Of a stretch of 20,839 nt of DNA, positions 1 through 7,670 are shown one piece after another. Origin of the DNA: Candidatus Helarchaeota archaeon (GTDB taxonomy: Archaea > Asgardarchaeota > Lokiarchaeia > Helarchaeales > HEL-GB-A); contig JABXJU010000064.1 of assembly GCA_013375405.1 (NCBI GenBank), forward strand, positions 1 through 20,839. The letters run 5' to 3'. Position 1 is the first letter of the stretch. Each line of letters begins with the position of its first letter. The notes under the pieces were generated by a model that was not told where the DNA came from, ran no database searches, and worked only from the letters and a program-made list of their open reading frames with translations. Both the position numbers and the translations under genes were made by a program.

Positions 1-149
1 CATGGATTTTTATGGTCATACCTTAATTATCGGTACAATAAAAAACGCAGTAATAAACATCATGAATCCTCGATTTAATTCATTTATTTTATCCAAAAAA
101 TGATAAGATGAGTAAAAATAAAAATTCTCAAAAAGATTACACAAAAAAT

Positions 150-158
150 AAAAAAAAA
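150..158 (-). terminator. T-tract terminator after the DUF362 gene
   Basis: A run of nine T on the minus strand begins immediately after the TAA stop and is followed by a second run of six T (143-148). Oligo-T tracts without a hairpin are the usual intrinsic terminators in archaea. Confidence 0.6.
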
Positions 159-1652
159 TTAGGTTCTAAGGTAGGATGGGAATTCGAAGGCATCCATCGG
201 AGGGCACCCGTGAAAGACAATCCACCGTTTTTCTGACCATTGCCCGTCTGCGTGGGTCTGAATGGCACGTAATTGCTTGATATTGCGAGCAGTACCTATA
301 CAACAATCTCCTACGAATACGACGCGTTCCACGAATTCAGAAGGCTTCGGGGGATTATCACCAATAAAAATTTGAGTGGGAACCGTTAAAACCCTAAGAT
401 GGTCAGCTAATTCAAGCAGTAATTTTCTAGCTTTCTTTTGTTTTTTATCTTCTGATTCAGGTGGGGTATTTTCTTCCACAATCTTGAGTGTTTGTCCTGG
501 ATCAAGATTGGCTAATAGTTCTTCCTGGGAAAACTCTGTTAACGCTTTAGCTACGGCTTCAGGTAATGTTTTTATCTTCTTCACGGCCCGGGCTGCTTTT
601 CGTCGAATAGATTTGAAGAAAGAGTCGACTTCCATAGCGAGCCAGCCCTTACAGTGGTCACATACGCCTCCAAGAATGACCTCAATGTTCGGCCACCGCC
701 CGAGTATATTAATATTGGGACGTAAGAACGGCCTCTTCACATCGTCAATTTTCGCGCCTTTAACTTCGATTTTCTTTAGATCAACCGTTCCTAGACCTTT
801 CCAGGCAGCAAGGGTATCCCCCGGTTGCTCTAACGCATTGAGTCCCATGGTAGCCATTGCAACTGTATCTGCTGCAACAAAATCAGAGCTGGCGACAATG
901 ACGCCCATATCAACTTGTTTTCCCATTGGCCCAGGACCATTGCCTTCCAAGGCTGCTAGCCCATCAATGACTGTAAGGCGCCATTTATTATTATCAATCA
1001 ACCATTTGGATATATCCACTTTCGCCATCCAGAAATCGTTTCTATGGGCTAGGTGCATGTAATCCCCAACGATTCCGTGGAGATTCTTTATCGCTAAAGT
1101 GGCACACCCTGTTATGAAATGCGTTTTCATAATTGGGACATTAATAAAAAGATCGCAATCTATAAACGCTTGCCACATGTTAAACTCTTTCATTACGCTG
1201 GCTCCCGGAAGTTCCATTTTGGTTCTGGGTTCAATTTCCAATAAACGTAGTTCGACGAAGTCAGGATATTTCTCCTTGAGCATCATCCCACCGCAGGCAG
1301 TGAAAACCATGTTATAAGACGTTTCATTTTTCTTCAACATTGCTTTACTGCGAACCATGCCAGTTCGAGGTAATCCTTCCGCAATCCCTACTTTTCGTGC
1401 CCCTGCACGTTGGGCTTCCAAAATTATCCCCTCAATCACCCCGGGTGATGTTGACAACGGGACTGCATAGTGTTTTCGTGGAATAGGAACTCCATAATTC
1501 GGTTTAATTACGACATAATCATCTTTCTTCACGAATGACTCCATACCACCAAGCAAATCAAGTGCTTGTTTAACAACTTTAACGGAATCATACATTGGAA
1601 TTGCTTCTTGAATCTTCTCACCTTTAACCAATGCTACATCTACCACTTTCAA
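159..1652 (-). CDS. DUF362 domain protein with Cys-containing C-terminal extension
   Basis: The N-terminal ~320 residues read as a DUF362 protein: VVIKPN near 47-52, PIMKTH at 173-178, NLHGIVGD at 190-197 and VIDGLAALEGNGP at 228-240. DUF362 proteins are poorly characterised; some carry Fe-S domains and are linked to redox or cofactor work. Here there is no classical ferredoxin domain. A C-terminal ~170 residues instead carry five cysteines (C331 and C334 in CDHC, C450-C451, C483), split by a charged linker (about 345-410), which could bind a metal or Fe-S cluster (inference). The start is TTG at 1652, preceded at short distance by GAGGT; the nearby upstream ATG is out of frame. A T9 tract follows the stop. 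The gene points the same way as the ligase gene upstream but is 460 bp away, so co-transcription is doubtful. The family call is firm; the activity is unknown. Confidence 0.85.
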   Translation of the reverse strand: MKVVDVALVKGEKIQEAIPMYDSVKVVKQALDLLGGMESFVKKDDYVVIKPNYGVPIPRKHYAVPLSTSPGVIEGIILEAQRAGARKVGIAEGLPRTGMVRSKAMLKKNETSYNMVFTACGGMMLKEKYPDFVELRLLEIEPRTKMELPGASVMKEFNMWQAFIDCDLFINVPIMKTHFITGCATLAIKNLHGIVGDYMHLAHRNDFWMAKVDISKWLIDNNKWRLTVIDGLAALEGNGPGPMGKQVDMGVIVASSDFVAADTVAMATMGLNALEQPGDTLAAWKGLGTVDLKKIEVKGAKIDDVKRPFLRPNINILGRWPNIEVILGGVCDHCKGWLAMEVDSFFKSIRRKAARAVKKIKTLPEAVAKALTEFSQEELLANLDPGQTLKIVEENTPPESEDKKQKKARKLLLELADHLRVLTVPTQIFIGDNPPKPSEFVERVVFVGDCCIGTARNIKQLRAIQTHADGQWSEKRWIVFHGCPPMDAFEFPSYLRT

Positions 1653-2112
1653 AACCTCATACTTTTATGTGAATTTGGTTTCACATTTATTCACTAATAA
1701 TACGCCTATTTGGTTATAGCTCACCAATTTTTATCTTGGTAAATTATTCAATTTCATTTCATCTTGGTAAACTTCAATTAAAATCTTTTTCACCCTTTAA
1801 AAAGCAAACTAATAATGAGGAGGATTAAAACTATTTCAAAATCGCCCTTCTCCAGGCATTTTTTTCCTAATTTTTGGTAGAAATTGCCTGTCTAAATAGA
1901 AGTTTAAATTGGTGAATTTTAAGAAAATAGGGATGTGTAATTAAACGTTCAGCCACAAATTCCTATAAATGATGAAAATGGAGGGTGAATTCTTTGATTT
2001 GAAAAACTCACAGAGTGCTATCCAGAAAATAGTGTCCAGCATTCGATCTGATGGCGATTTAGTAAAAATATGAGGTTTTTTTCTTTTTTTAGTAAAAAAA
2101 GGATAGTTTGGA
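1653..2112. other. Gene-poor spacer of 460 bp
   Basis: No convincing gene is present. It holds a perfect Shine-Dalgarno-like GAGGAGGAT near 1817-1825 (plus strand) with no usable start codon behind it, and a 34-codon plus-strand reading frame (1969-2073) without an upstream ribosome site. These could be remnants of a decayed small gene. Oligo-T tracts on both strands near 2075-2100 mark termination on each side. Confidence 0.4.
2094..2100 (-). terminator. T-tract terminator after acyl-CoA ligase 1
   Basis: Seven T on the minus strand, 12 bases beyond the TAA stop of the ligase gene; typical archaeal oligo-T terminator. Confidence 0.5.
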
Positions 2113-3849
2113 TTAGGCTTCTTTTAATTTTTTGAGTTCCTTTTCTAACAAGACTCTTCGCATTGTCTTACCGACAGGCGTCTTTGGAATCATCCCAACG
2201 AATTCAACCATTCGAGGCCATTTGTAGCCCGCCATGTTCTCTTTCGCCCAGGCGATGATTTCCTCCTCGGTAATTTTCCCAACATAATCCGGTTTCAATT
2301 TAATAAAGGCTTTTATTGTTTCACCAGCTAATTCGTCAGGGAGGCCAATCACCCCACAATCAAGGACCGAAGGGTGTTCAAACAATCCATCCTCAACTTC
2401 TGCTGGTAAGACGCGATATCCCTTATATTTGATTTGCTCCTTCGTTCTCCCGACGATGAAGAAGTACCCATTTTCATCCATAACCGCCACATCTCCCGTT
2501 CGCAACCAGAGATTCCCGTTCTCATCTTCGATTAAGACATTCTTGGTTGCGTCTGGATTCTTCCAATATCCTTTCATCACTTGGGGTCCTCGAATCAGCA
2601 GCTCTCCCCGTTCGCCTGGTTTTAGTTCCGTAAGGTAATCAGGGGGTTCGACAATTTTTGCATCCGTATCAATAACAGGGCACCCAATACTTTGGGGATT
2701 CATTTCCATCCAATCTACTACTCCATGGCAATAACACGTTACTTCCGTCAATCCATAGGCATTAGCGACTTTTAACCCAGTGCGTTCCTCCCAAACCTTC
2801 GCAATTTTATAAGGCAAGGGCGCTGAACCTGAGCCACAAAGTTCTAATGCGGAGAGATCGCGTGTTTTAAAGTCTGGATGATTAATGATGAAATTGTACG
2901 CGGTTGGAACCGTGGTAAATCCTGTGATTTTATATTTTTCAAGCATTCGTAGGACCCCACCTGCATCAAAACTTGTAAAAATAATCAACGTAGTGGCACC
3001 TGCTACGCAAAGATTCAAAATATAGAACCCCATTGCATGACACAAAGGATTAACAGTTACGGTTCTATTGTTCCCGATAGTTTCGAGGGCCTCTTCATAG
3101 GAACTGCCCTTTTCAAAGGAATTATAAAAAAATTGGAAGCAATTCGAAATAAGATTTGAATGGGTAATCATTACGCCTTTGGGTAAACCTGTGGTACCTC
3201 CTGTAAATAAAAGTCCTGCTACATCCTCATTTACATCAATTTTCACTTTTGGAGCCTCTGGTGGATATTCTGCTAATAATTTTTGAACTGATAATTCATC
3301 TGGTTTATCAGAAGTAATCCTAATTATATTTTCAACATTTGCTTCTTTACAGGCTCGCTTTACGATTCCATGATATTGTTTATTGGTGATGAATACTTTC
3401 ACGATCCCTGCCGAATCCACGATATGTTTGACCTCTTTTTTCTTCAATAAGGGATTCACAGGGATCAGAGTTCCACCGGTCTGACCTGATGCGTAGGTAG
3501 TAAAGACGAATTCAGGGCAATTTGAGGTCATAATGGCAATCCCATCACCTTTTTTAATGCCAAACTCCTTAACAAAGGCATTGCTGAGAATATCTGCATT
3601 ATATGCTGTCTCGTAGAGTGTATATTTTTCATTTGTTTGGGGAAAATGCATTAGGACAACATTTGGATAATATTCCGCTGATCTTTTCAAAAAACTATGG
3701 AACCCCGGAAGGTTCGGATAATTTATCGTCTTGGCTACTTCCTTATACCTATTCTTCAACCAGGGACGATCCGGTCTTACCCACGGACTTTCATTTTCCG
3801 TATTTACCAAGTCTAACCAATTAAAATCAAAATTCTCGTCATCTGTCAT
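2113..3849 (-). CDS. Long-chain fatty-acid--CoA ligase-like (AMP-forming acyl-CoA synthetase)
   Basis: ANL-superfamily adenylating enzyme that should activate a carboxylic acid with ATP and CoA through an acyl-AMP. The 578 residues show all core motifs: P-loop TGGTTGLPKG (216-225), AYGLTE (364-369), TGD (451-453), the hinge GRTKEQIKYKGYRV (467-480) and the catalytic lysine in TPVGK (K561). Length and motif spacing match FadD-like medium/long-chain ligases; the exact acyl substrate cannot be read. The reading frame stays open further upstream to a TTG at 3918, but the ATG at 3849 sits 5 bases behind a strong AGGAGGAAAG and removes a non-homologous leader, so it is preferred. No signal peptide or membrane segment. 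A second ligase lies in the same direction at 5117-6934 with an amidohydrolase between them, suggesting a shared acid-catabolism theme. Confidence 0.93.
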   Translation of the reverse strand: MTDDENFDFNWLDLVNTENESPWVRPDRPWLKNRYKEVAKTINYPNLPGFHSFLKRSAEYYPNVVLMHFPQTNEKYTLYETAYNADILSNAFVKEFGIKKGDGIAIMTSNCPEFVFTTYASGQTGGTLIPVNPLLKKKEVKHIVDSAGIVKVFITNKQYHGIVKRACKEANVENIIRITSDKPDELSVQKLLAEYPPEAPKVKIDVNEDVAGLLFTGGTTGLPKGVMITHSNLISNCFQFFYNSFEKGSSYEEALETIGNNRTVTVNPLCHAMGFYILNLCVAGATTLIIFTSFDAGGVLRMLEKYKITGFTTVPTAYNFIINHPDFKTRDLSALELCGSGSAPLPYKIAKVWEERTGLKVANAYGLTEVTCYCHGVVDWMEMNPQSIGCPVIDTDAKIVEPPDYLTELKPGERGELLIRGPQVMKGYWKNPDATKNVLIEDENGNLWLRTGDVAVMDENGYFFIVGRTKEQIKYKGYRVLPAEVEDGLFEHPSVLDCGVIGLPDELAGETIKAFIKLKPDYVGKITEEEIIAWAKENMAGYKWPRMVEFVGMIPKTPVGKTMRRVLLEKELKKLKEA

Positions 3850-4148
3850 TTTCTTTCCTCCTATTTCTAAATTCCACGATTTGTACCTTTTTTGTCTTTC
3901 CCTTGTATGATAGTCCAACGAGTACGAATGCTAATAATAATCGCACTATTATCAGAATGATAGTGTTGCAATAAAGGTTCCTAGCATATGAACGTCCATA
4001 TAAAATATGAGTGTAGTAAGCTGCGGGGAGGGGGTAAAAGATCTGCGTGAGCACCGTGTCTACCTCACGGAGCGCCTCGTAAACCCACCTTACTTACCCT
4101 GTGGATATTCCGTATATACTGGTGATATGAAAATGACTTGAAGACGAA
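3850..4148. other. Intergenic region with a GC-rich, possibly structured segment
   Basis: 299 bp without a supported gene. A dyad CACTAT (3944-3949) / ATAGTG (3960-3965) lies about 100 bp upstream of ligase 1 and could be an operator. The stretch 4021-4102 is clearly richer in G and C than its AT-rich surroundings and folds locally; it is listed separately. Confidence 0.4.
4024..4102. ncRNA. Possible structured RNA (strand unknown)
   Basis: A GC-rich island in AT-rich intergenic DNA. The core is a hairpin: GC (4051-4052), an A/A mismatch, CCGTG (4054-4058), a 7-nt loop, CACGG (4066-4070), GC (4072-4073). Flanking GGGT (4032-4035) and ACCC (4083-4086) could close an outer stem. It is not a tRNA: both strands lack U33 in the 7-nt loop and no T or D arm is present. 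No known RNA family was recognised. It could also be the structured leader of the downstream minus-strand ligase gene. Confidence 0.25.
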
Positions 4149-5021
4149 TTATATTTTGCGTCTAAGATTTTTAAATAGATTTTCCGCATTCTTATGGAAA
4201 ATATTCTCTAAGACTTCGGGTTTATAGCCTTCGGCTTCCCAATCCTGATATAGGCGTTCAAACTTAAGGAACGGCCAATCAGATCCGAAAAGGACTTTTC
4301 TCTTGCAACGCCCATTGATCTCTCGTTTGAAATCTGCTGGAAAGTATTTTGGTGACCACCCATGTACCTCGTTATATACGTTCCCTTTGTGAATCATAAC
4401 GGACGCCATTTCATTATGAAAAGGCCACGGCATGTGAGCTGCAATAATAGTGAGTCTTGAAATATCCGCAGCAACATCATCGATATACGGAATTGGGTTT
4501 TCGTAACGCAGCTTCATCCCTGCGCCCCCAGGTCTCCCAGCTCCTGCGGCAGTATGCCCACAACTGATTTTGACAGGAACTTTTTTTTTCGCACATAACT
4601 TCCAAAAAGGATACATCACCTCGTCGTTTGCAGCAATTCCGGATGAGGCTTGATAATGAAATGGCCCAAAAAATCCTAAATCCACGATACACCGCTCCAA
4701 CTCCTCTAACCACATGTCACGACTGTGAGAAGCATTCATCATGAGCCATGCACCAATAATAACATCGGGATATTTCTCTATTAAGCCCCCAACGTAGTTA
4801 TTGACCGCTTGAATTTCCTTGATATCCTTTTTTGTTGACGTAGAAGGCACTAAAATTGCTTTAATTCCAGCTTTTTTATACACTGCAATCATTTCTTCTT
4901 CCGTCTGATAGTATGGTATTTCACATTTGAATGCTTTTTCAAAAAAACTCTTCATCCCTATATCAAATAAGGCACCTTGTTCGGTTGTCATCTGAGTTTG
5001 AAAATCAATAACCTTAACCAT
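4149..5021 (-). CDS. Amidohydrolase_2 family protein (ACMSD/decarboxylase-like), atypical metal site
   Basis: A 290-residue TIM-barrel protein of the amidohydrolase_2 family, which contains ACMSD-type decarboxylases and related C-C or C-O hydrolases. Visible landmarks are CGHTAAG (H156), AAHMPWPFH (H196), LFGSDWP (D248) and the C-terminal NAENLF. In typical members strand 1 carries a D-x-H-x-H metal motif; here the matching place reads VIDFQTQ (6-10), so both histidines are glutamine. H156, H196 and D248 remain. The protein may bind metal more weakly, or have changed chemistry. The start ATG has GAGGTA about 8 bases upstream. It lies 95 bp downstream of acyl-CoA ligase 2 on the same strand and may be co-transcribed with it, which suggests it acts on the same organic-acid substrate or product (inference). 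Confidence 0.82.
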   Translation of the reverse strand: MVKVIDFQTQMTTEQGALFDIGMKSFFEKAFKCEIPYYQTEEEMIAVYKKAGIKAILVPSTSTKKDIKEIQAVNNYVGGLIEKYPDVIIGAWLMMNASHSRDMWLEELERCIVDLGFFGPFHYQASSGIAANDEVMYPFWKLCAKKKVPVKISCGHTAAGAGRPGGAGMKLRYENPIPYIDDVAADISRLTIIAAHMPWPFHNEMASVMIHKGNVYNEVHGWSPKYFPADFKREINGRCKRKVLFGSDWPFLKFERLYQDWEAEGYKPEVLENIFHKNAENLFKNLRRKI

Positions 5022-5116
5022 TTTAATTACCTCTTTTAAAATTCCTTAAAATTCTTTAAATGTAAATCTTTTGAAAATACTTTAAAAGATTTTCACCAGT
5101 TCCGACGGAGCCAACT

Positions 5117-6934
5117 TTAAACATGAGTTTCGACGTAACCCTTATATTTTTCGCGAAGCTCTGCTCTTTTAATTTTTCCTGCGGGGGAGGATGGGAATTT
5201 TTTGACAAATTCGATGAAGCGGGGTTTTTTATAGCTCGCCATCCGTTCTTTACAATAGTCGATTAGTTCCTCTTTCAACTCAGAAGAGGCGTCTTCCGGA
5301 TTTTTTAATTTAATCAAACCAAGCACTGAATACCCCCACTGTGGGTCGGGCACTCCTAATATTACTGACTCATAGACACTAGGATGCGTATTCAGAACTT
5401 CTTCGACTTCAGGGGGGTGGATTTTTTCACCACCAGTAACAATGGTCTCTTTAATTCGTCCAATTAATAAGATATGCACCCCATCTTCAGCAACTTGATA
5501 AAGATCTCCAGAATGAAGCCACCCATCTTTAATTGTTTTAGCGGTTTTTGATTTATCACCAAAATATTCTTTCATGGTGGGTAGGGCATCCATTTTAAAC
5601 CACCCCTCACCTTCTTCCCCGGGATTCACTTCCTCTCCGGTAGCGGGATCTACAATTTTTATTTTATCCCGGAGATAATCAAATTGATTTGATTTAAGTT
5701 CATCACCAGGAACATAAATGGTAGGAAGGATGACGGCTTCTGTTTGCCCCACCGTATCACAAATCATCGTATTTGGGAAGAAATCCCACCATAATTGTTT
5801 CGATGCAGCACTGAATGGAGCAGCCCCTGAGAGAATTATGAGCAAATTTTTGGATATTTTTTCAGGATCAAGCGTTTCATCCGTTTTCAGAACATCAATA
5901 ATATCACGAACAGTTTTGTCCCCGATAGTACAAAAAACGTTACAGCCTTCCTTTTCAAGTGTTTCTAACACTTCTTTAGGATTAAAAGTCTTAGAAGACG
6001 CGATCACAACAGTAGAACCTGAAAAAAGGGGTAGATTAGAGATAAGCCAGCCCTTGAAATGGAACATAGGCGCATGCATCATCGTTTTGATCCGACTTTG
6101 GACTGACCTGGAGATCCATCCTTGCTTTGTTTCAGTTTTTGTTGGATCTTTAGCGGAGATCTTTTTTATGATCCTATTTCCAAAGCTTTTAGGCATTGGT
6201 AAAAATCGAAACCAGGAAATGGGAATGGGCAATAGCTGTTTGTAATTCTTCCTTTTCAGCTTCCCTTTTAGATCATGGAGCCGTTCAAAGATATTTTTGA
6301 ATAATTCTAGGAAGCCAGACAACCCTCCACCGCGATATAAGTTCTCTATTGCTCCATGGACCCAAATAGCTCCTTTTGGTAGGCCCGTAGTCCCACCTGT
6401 ATAGATTAAAAACGCTTTATCGCCATCTTGAAGTGGTTCAGGTAATTCAGGTTTAGTATCAGGATGTCTAGCTATTAATTCTTCGTAATCAAGCGCATCA
6501 GAAATTAGGTCGGGATATTCACTTTGATACTTATTAAGATCTTCTGAGATAACGATAATTTTTTCTACAAACTCGAATTTATCTTTACAATTATTTACTA
6601 AATGAAGAAATTCTTCCCCGATAATAAACACTTTCGCCTTGCTCTGATTAACAATATAAGTAACTTCATTCTCGCGGTAACGATAGTTGATACCAAACGC
6701 GGCCCCTCCAAATTTATAGGAGGCGACGTAAATTTCAACATAAGGTATGCAGTTGTAGAGTAGTATTCCGACGTGGTCGCCTTTCTTCAATTTTAATTCA
6801 TGAAGGAATGCATTTGCCAAACGATTAGTTCGTTGATCTAATTCCTTATATTTTAATTGTTTAGTACCATGAATTAGAGCCAATTTCTTTGGATATCTCT
6901 CAGCCATGTCAGCAATAAGTTCACCTAAACCCAA
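5117..6934 (-). CDS. Acyl-CoA synthetase / AMP-dependent ligase with ~70-residue insertion
   Basis: Second ANL ligase, 605 residues. Motifs: YTGGTTGLPKG (178-188), TVGQTE (394-399), SGD (475-477), GRIKETIVTGGEKIHPPEVE (492-511), and SSPAGK with catalytic K587. Between the P-loop and the MHAPMFHFKGW motif there is a basic insertion (about 203-283) rich in Leu, Ile and Lys, absent from ligase 1; it could touch membrane or a partner. The enzyme resembles FadD3/FadD17-type acyl-CoA synthetases rather than acetyl-CoA synthetase. Start choice: the frame opens at GTG 6943, but AGGTGAT lies 4 bases before TTG 6934, the same site-to-start spacing seen at other genes here, so TTG 6934 is preferred. A palindrome lies about 40 bp upstream (6971-6989). 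The amidohydrolase follows after 95 bp. Confidence 0.9.
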   Translation of the reverse strand: MGLGELIADMAERYPKKLALIHGTKQLKYKELDQRTNRLANAFLHELKLKKGDHVGILLYNCIPYVEIYVASYKFGGAAFGINYRYRENEVTYIVNQSKAKVFIIGEEFLHLVNNCKDKFEFVEKIIVISEDLNKYQSEYPDLISDALDYEELIARHPDTKPELPEPLQDGDKAFLIYTGGTTGLPKGAIWVHGAIENLYRGGGLSGFLELFKNIFERLHDLKGKLKRKNYKQLLPIPISWFRFLPMPKSFGNRIIKKISAKDPTKTETKQGWISRSVQSRIKTMMHAPMFHFKGWLISNLPLFSGSTVVIASSKTFNPKEVLETLEKEGCNVFCTIGDKTVRDIIDVLKTDETLDPEKISKNLLIILSGAAPFSAASKQLWWDFFPNTMICDTVGQTEAVILPTIYVPGDELKSNQFDYLRDKIKIVDPATGEEVNPGEEGEGWFKMDALPTMKEYFGDKSKTAKTIKDGWLHSGDLYQVAEDGVHILLIGRIKETIVTGGEKIHPPEVEEVLNTHPSVYESVILGVPDPQWGYSVLGLIKLKNPEDASSELKEELIDYCKERMASYKKPRFIEFVKKFPSSPAGKIKRAELREKYKGYVETHV

Positions 6935-6970
6935 CAAAATCACCTATCCATCAGGGCTAATGAATTAAAT

Positions 6971-6989
6971 GGAAGTAAATAGTACTTCC
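6971..6989. promoter_or_regulatory. 19-bp palindrome, candidate operator
   Basis: GGAAGTA and TACTTCC form a perfect 7-bp inverted repeat around a 5-bp spacer, in the divergent space between acyl-CoA ligase 2 (minus) and the hexapeptide protein (plus). Size and symmetry suit a dimeric repressor. A looser RGAAGTA pair with a longer spacer (15043-15073) sits in another divergent region of the window. No cognate regulator can be named. Confidence 0.45.
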
Positions 6990-7025
6990 TGTAAGTGAAT
7001 CCATCATTCCTCATGAATAAAAATA

Positions 7026-7060
7026 CTTCGGTTTTGAAAAGGGAGAAATTCCCGACGAAG
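7026..7060. promoter_or_regulatory. Hairpin in leader region of the hexapeptide gene
   Basis: Outer pair CTTCG (7026-7030)/CGAAG (7056-7060) and inner pair GGGA (7041-7044)/TCCC (7050-7053) with loop GAAAT can form a two-part stem between the divergent genes. It could be a leader RNA structure or a protein site; the evidence is base pairing only. Confidence 0.25.
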
Positions 7061-7113
7061 CGATAGAAAGTAACAAAAAGAGCATTATCAAATTCTTTTT
7101 AGATTAATGTTAG

Positions 7114-7638
7114 ATGAAGTTGAACAATATGAAGATTTATAATTATGGCGAGAAAAAGCCGGAAATCCATCCGGATACTTGGCTTGCCGATGATGTGGTC
7201 GTGTATGGAGACGTGCAGATCGAAGAAAATGTCGTAGTTTTTCCAGGTAGCGTTATTCGGGGGGATATTGCCTCTGTAGTTATCAAAACTGGGACAGTAA
7301 TTCAAGATGGCGTGCTCATTAACCCGTCTGCAGGCAATAAGACGAAAATAGGGGAAAATTGTCTCATCGGATTCGGCTCGATTATTCACGGCGCAATTAT
7401 CGGCGACAACTGCATCATCGGCGCTAGATCCTTGATAATGCCGGGTGTAAAAATAAAATCGGAATGTATGATTGGGGCTATGTCATTCGTTGCAAAAGGG
7501 ATGATTCCAAAAGGGAAAGTTTGGGTAGGTATTCCCGCAAAAGAGAAGCGAGATATTACCGAACGTGATTTGCAAATGTGGGATATTGGTAAAAAAACCT
7601 TCCGAGAAATCGGTCAAAAATATAAAGATTCTAAATAA
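7114..7638 (+). CDS. Gamma-carbonic-anhydrase-like hexapeptide-repeat protein, zinc site mostly lost
   Basis: Left-handed beta-helix protein of 174 residues with repeated [IV]-G-x-x hexapeptides (about 28-125) and a C-terminal helix, matching the length of YrdA/PaaY/CaiE-type gamma-carbonic-anhydrase homologues. The conserved RGD (49-51) and QDG (64-66) are kept. The three zinc histidines of the family are not: the first place reads LIN (N70), the second IGF (F87), and only the third, IHG (H92), is His. Carbonic anhydrase activity is therefore doubtful; a CaiE/PaaY-like role beside CoA-ester metabolism would fit the neighbouring ligases (inference). The family usually begins at a sequence like MKIYNYG, so ATG 7129 (residue 6) may be the real start; neither ATG has a strong ribosome site. 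It converges with the GTPase gene, 32 bp apart. Confidence 0.85.
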   Translation: MKLNNMKIYNYGEKKPEIHPDTWLADDVVVYGDVQIEENVVVFPGSVIRGDIASVVIKTGTVIQDGVLINPSAGNKTKIGENCLIGFGSIIHGAIIGDNCIIGARSLIMPGVKIKSECMIGAMSFVAKGMIPKGKVWVGIPAKEKRDITERDLQMWDIGKKTFREIGQKYKDSK

Positions 7639-7670
7639 TGCCCTACCTGCAATACTTAATGTAAGAATAG

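Noticed and set aside
1..18. Possible 5' end of a minus-strand gene (ATG at 18, MTIKIH, with AAGGT directly before)
   Set aside because: Only six codons lie in the window and the ribosome site abuts the ATG; too little to call.
376..1062. 228-aa plus-strand frame
   Set aside because: Lies inside the DUF362 gene on the opposite strand; Ser-rich low-quality protein without a ribosome site.
1969..2073. 34-codon plus-strand frame
   Set aside because: No ribosome site upstream and no family resemblance; listed only as a possible remnant in the spacer.
3839..4054. 71-aa minus-strand frame with a hydrophobic stretch
   Set aside because: Overlaps the ligase 1 start and ribosome site in another frame and runs through the GC-rich structured segment; no ribosome site or family match.
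4051..4073. Possible tRNA anticodon arm (5-bp stem, 7-nt loop)
   Set aside because: No T at loop position 33 on either strand, and no D arm, T arm or acceptor stem around it.
5718..6245. 175-aa plus-strand frame
   Set aside because: Antisense to the acyl-CoA synthetase, whose motifs are complete.
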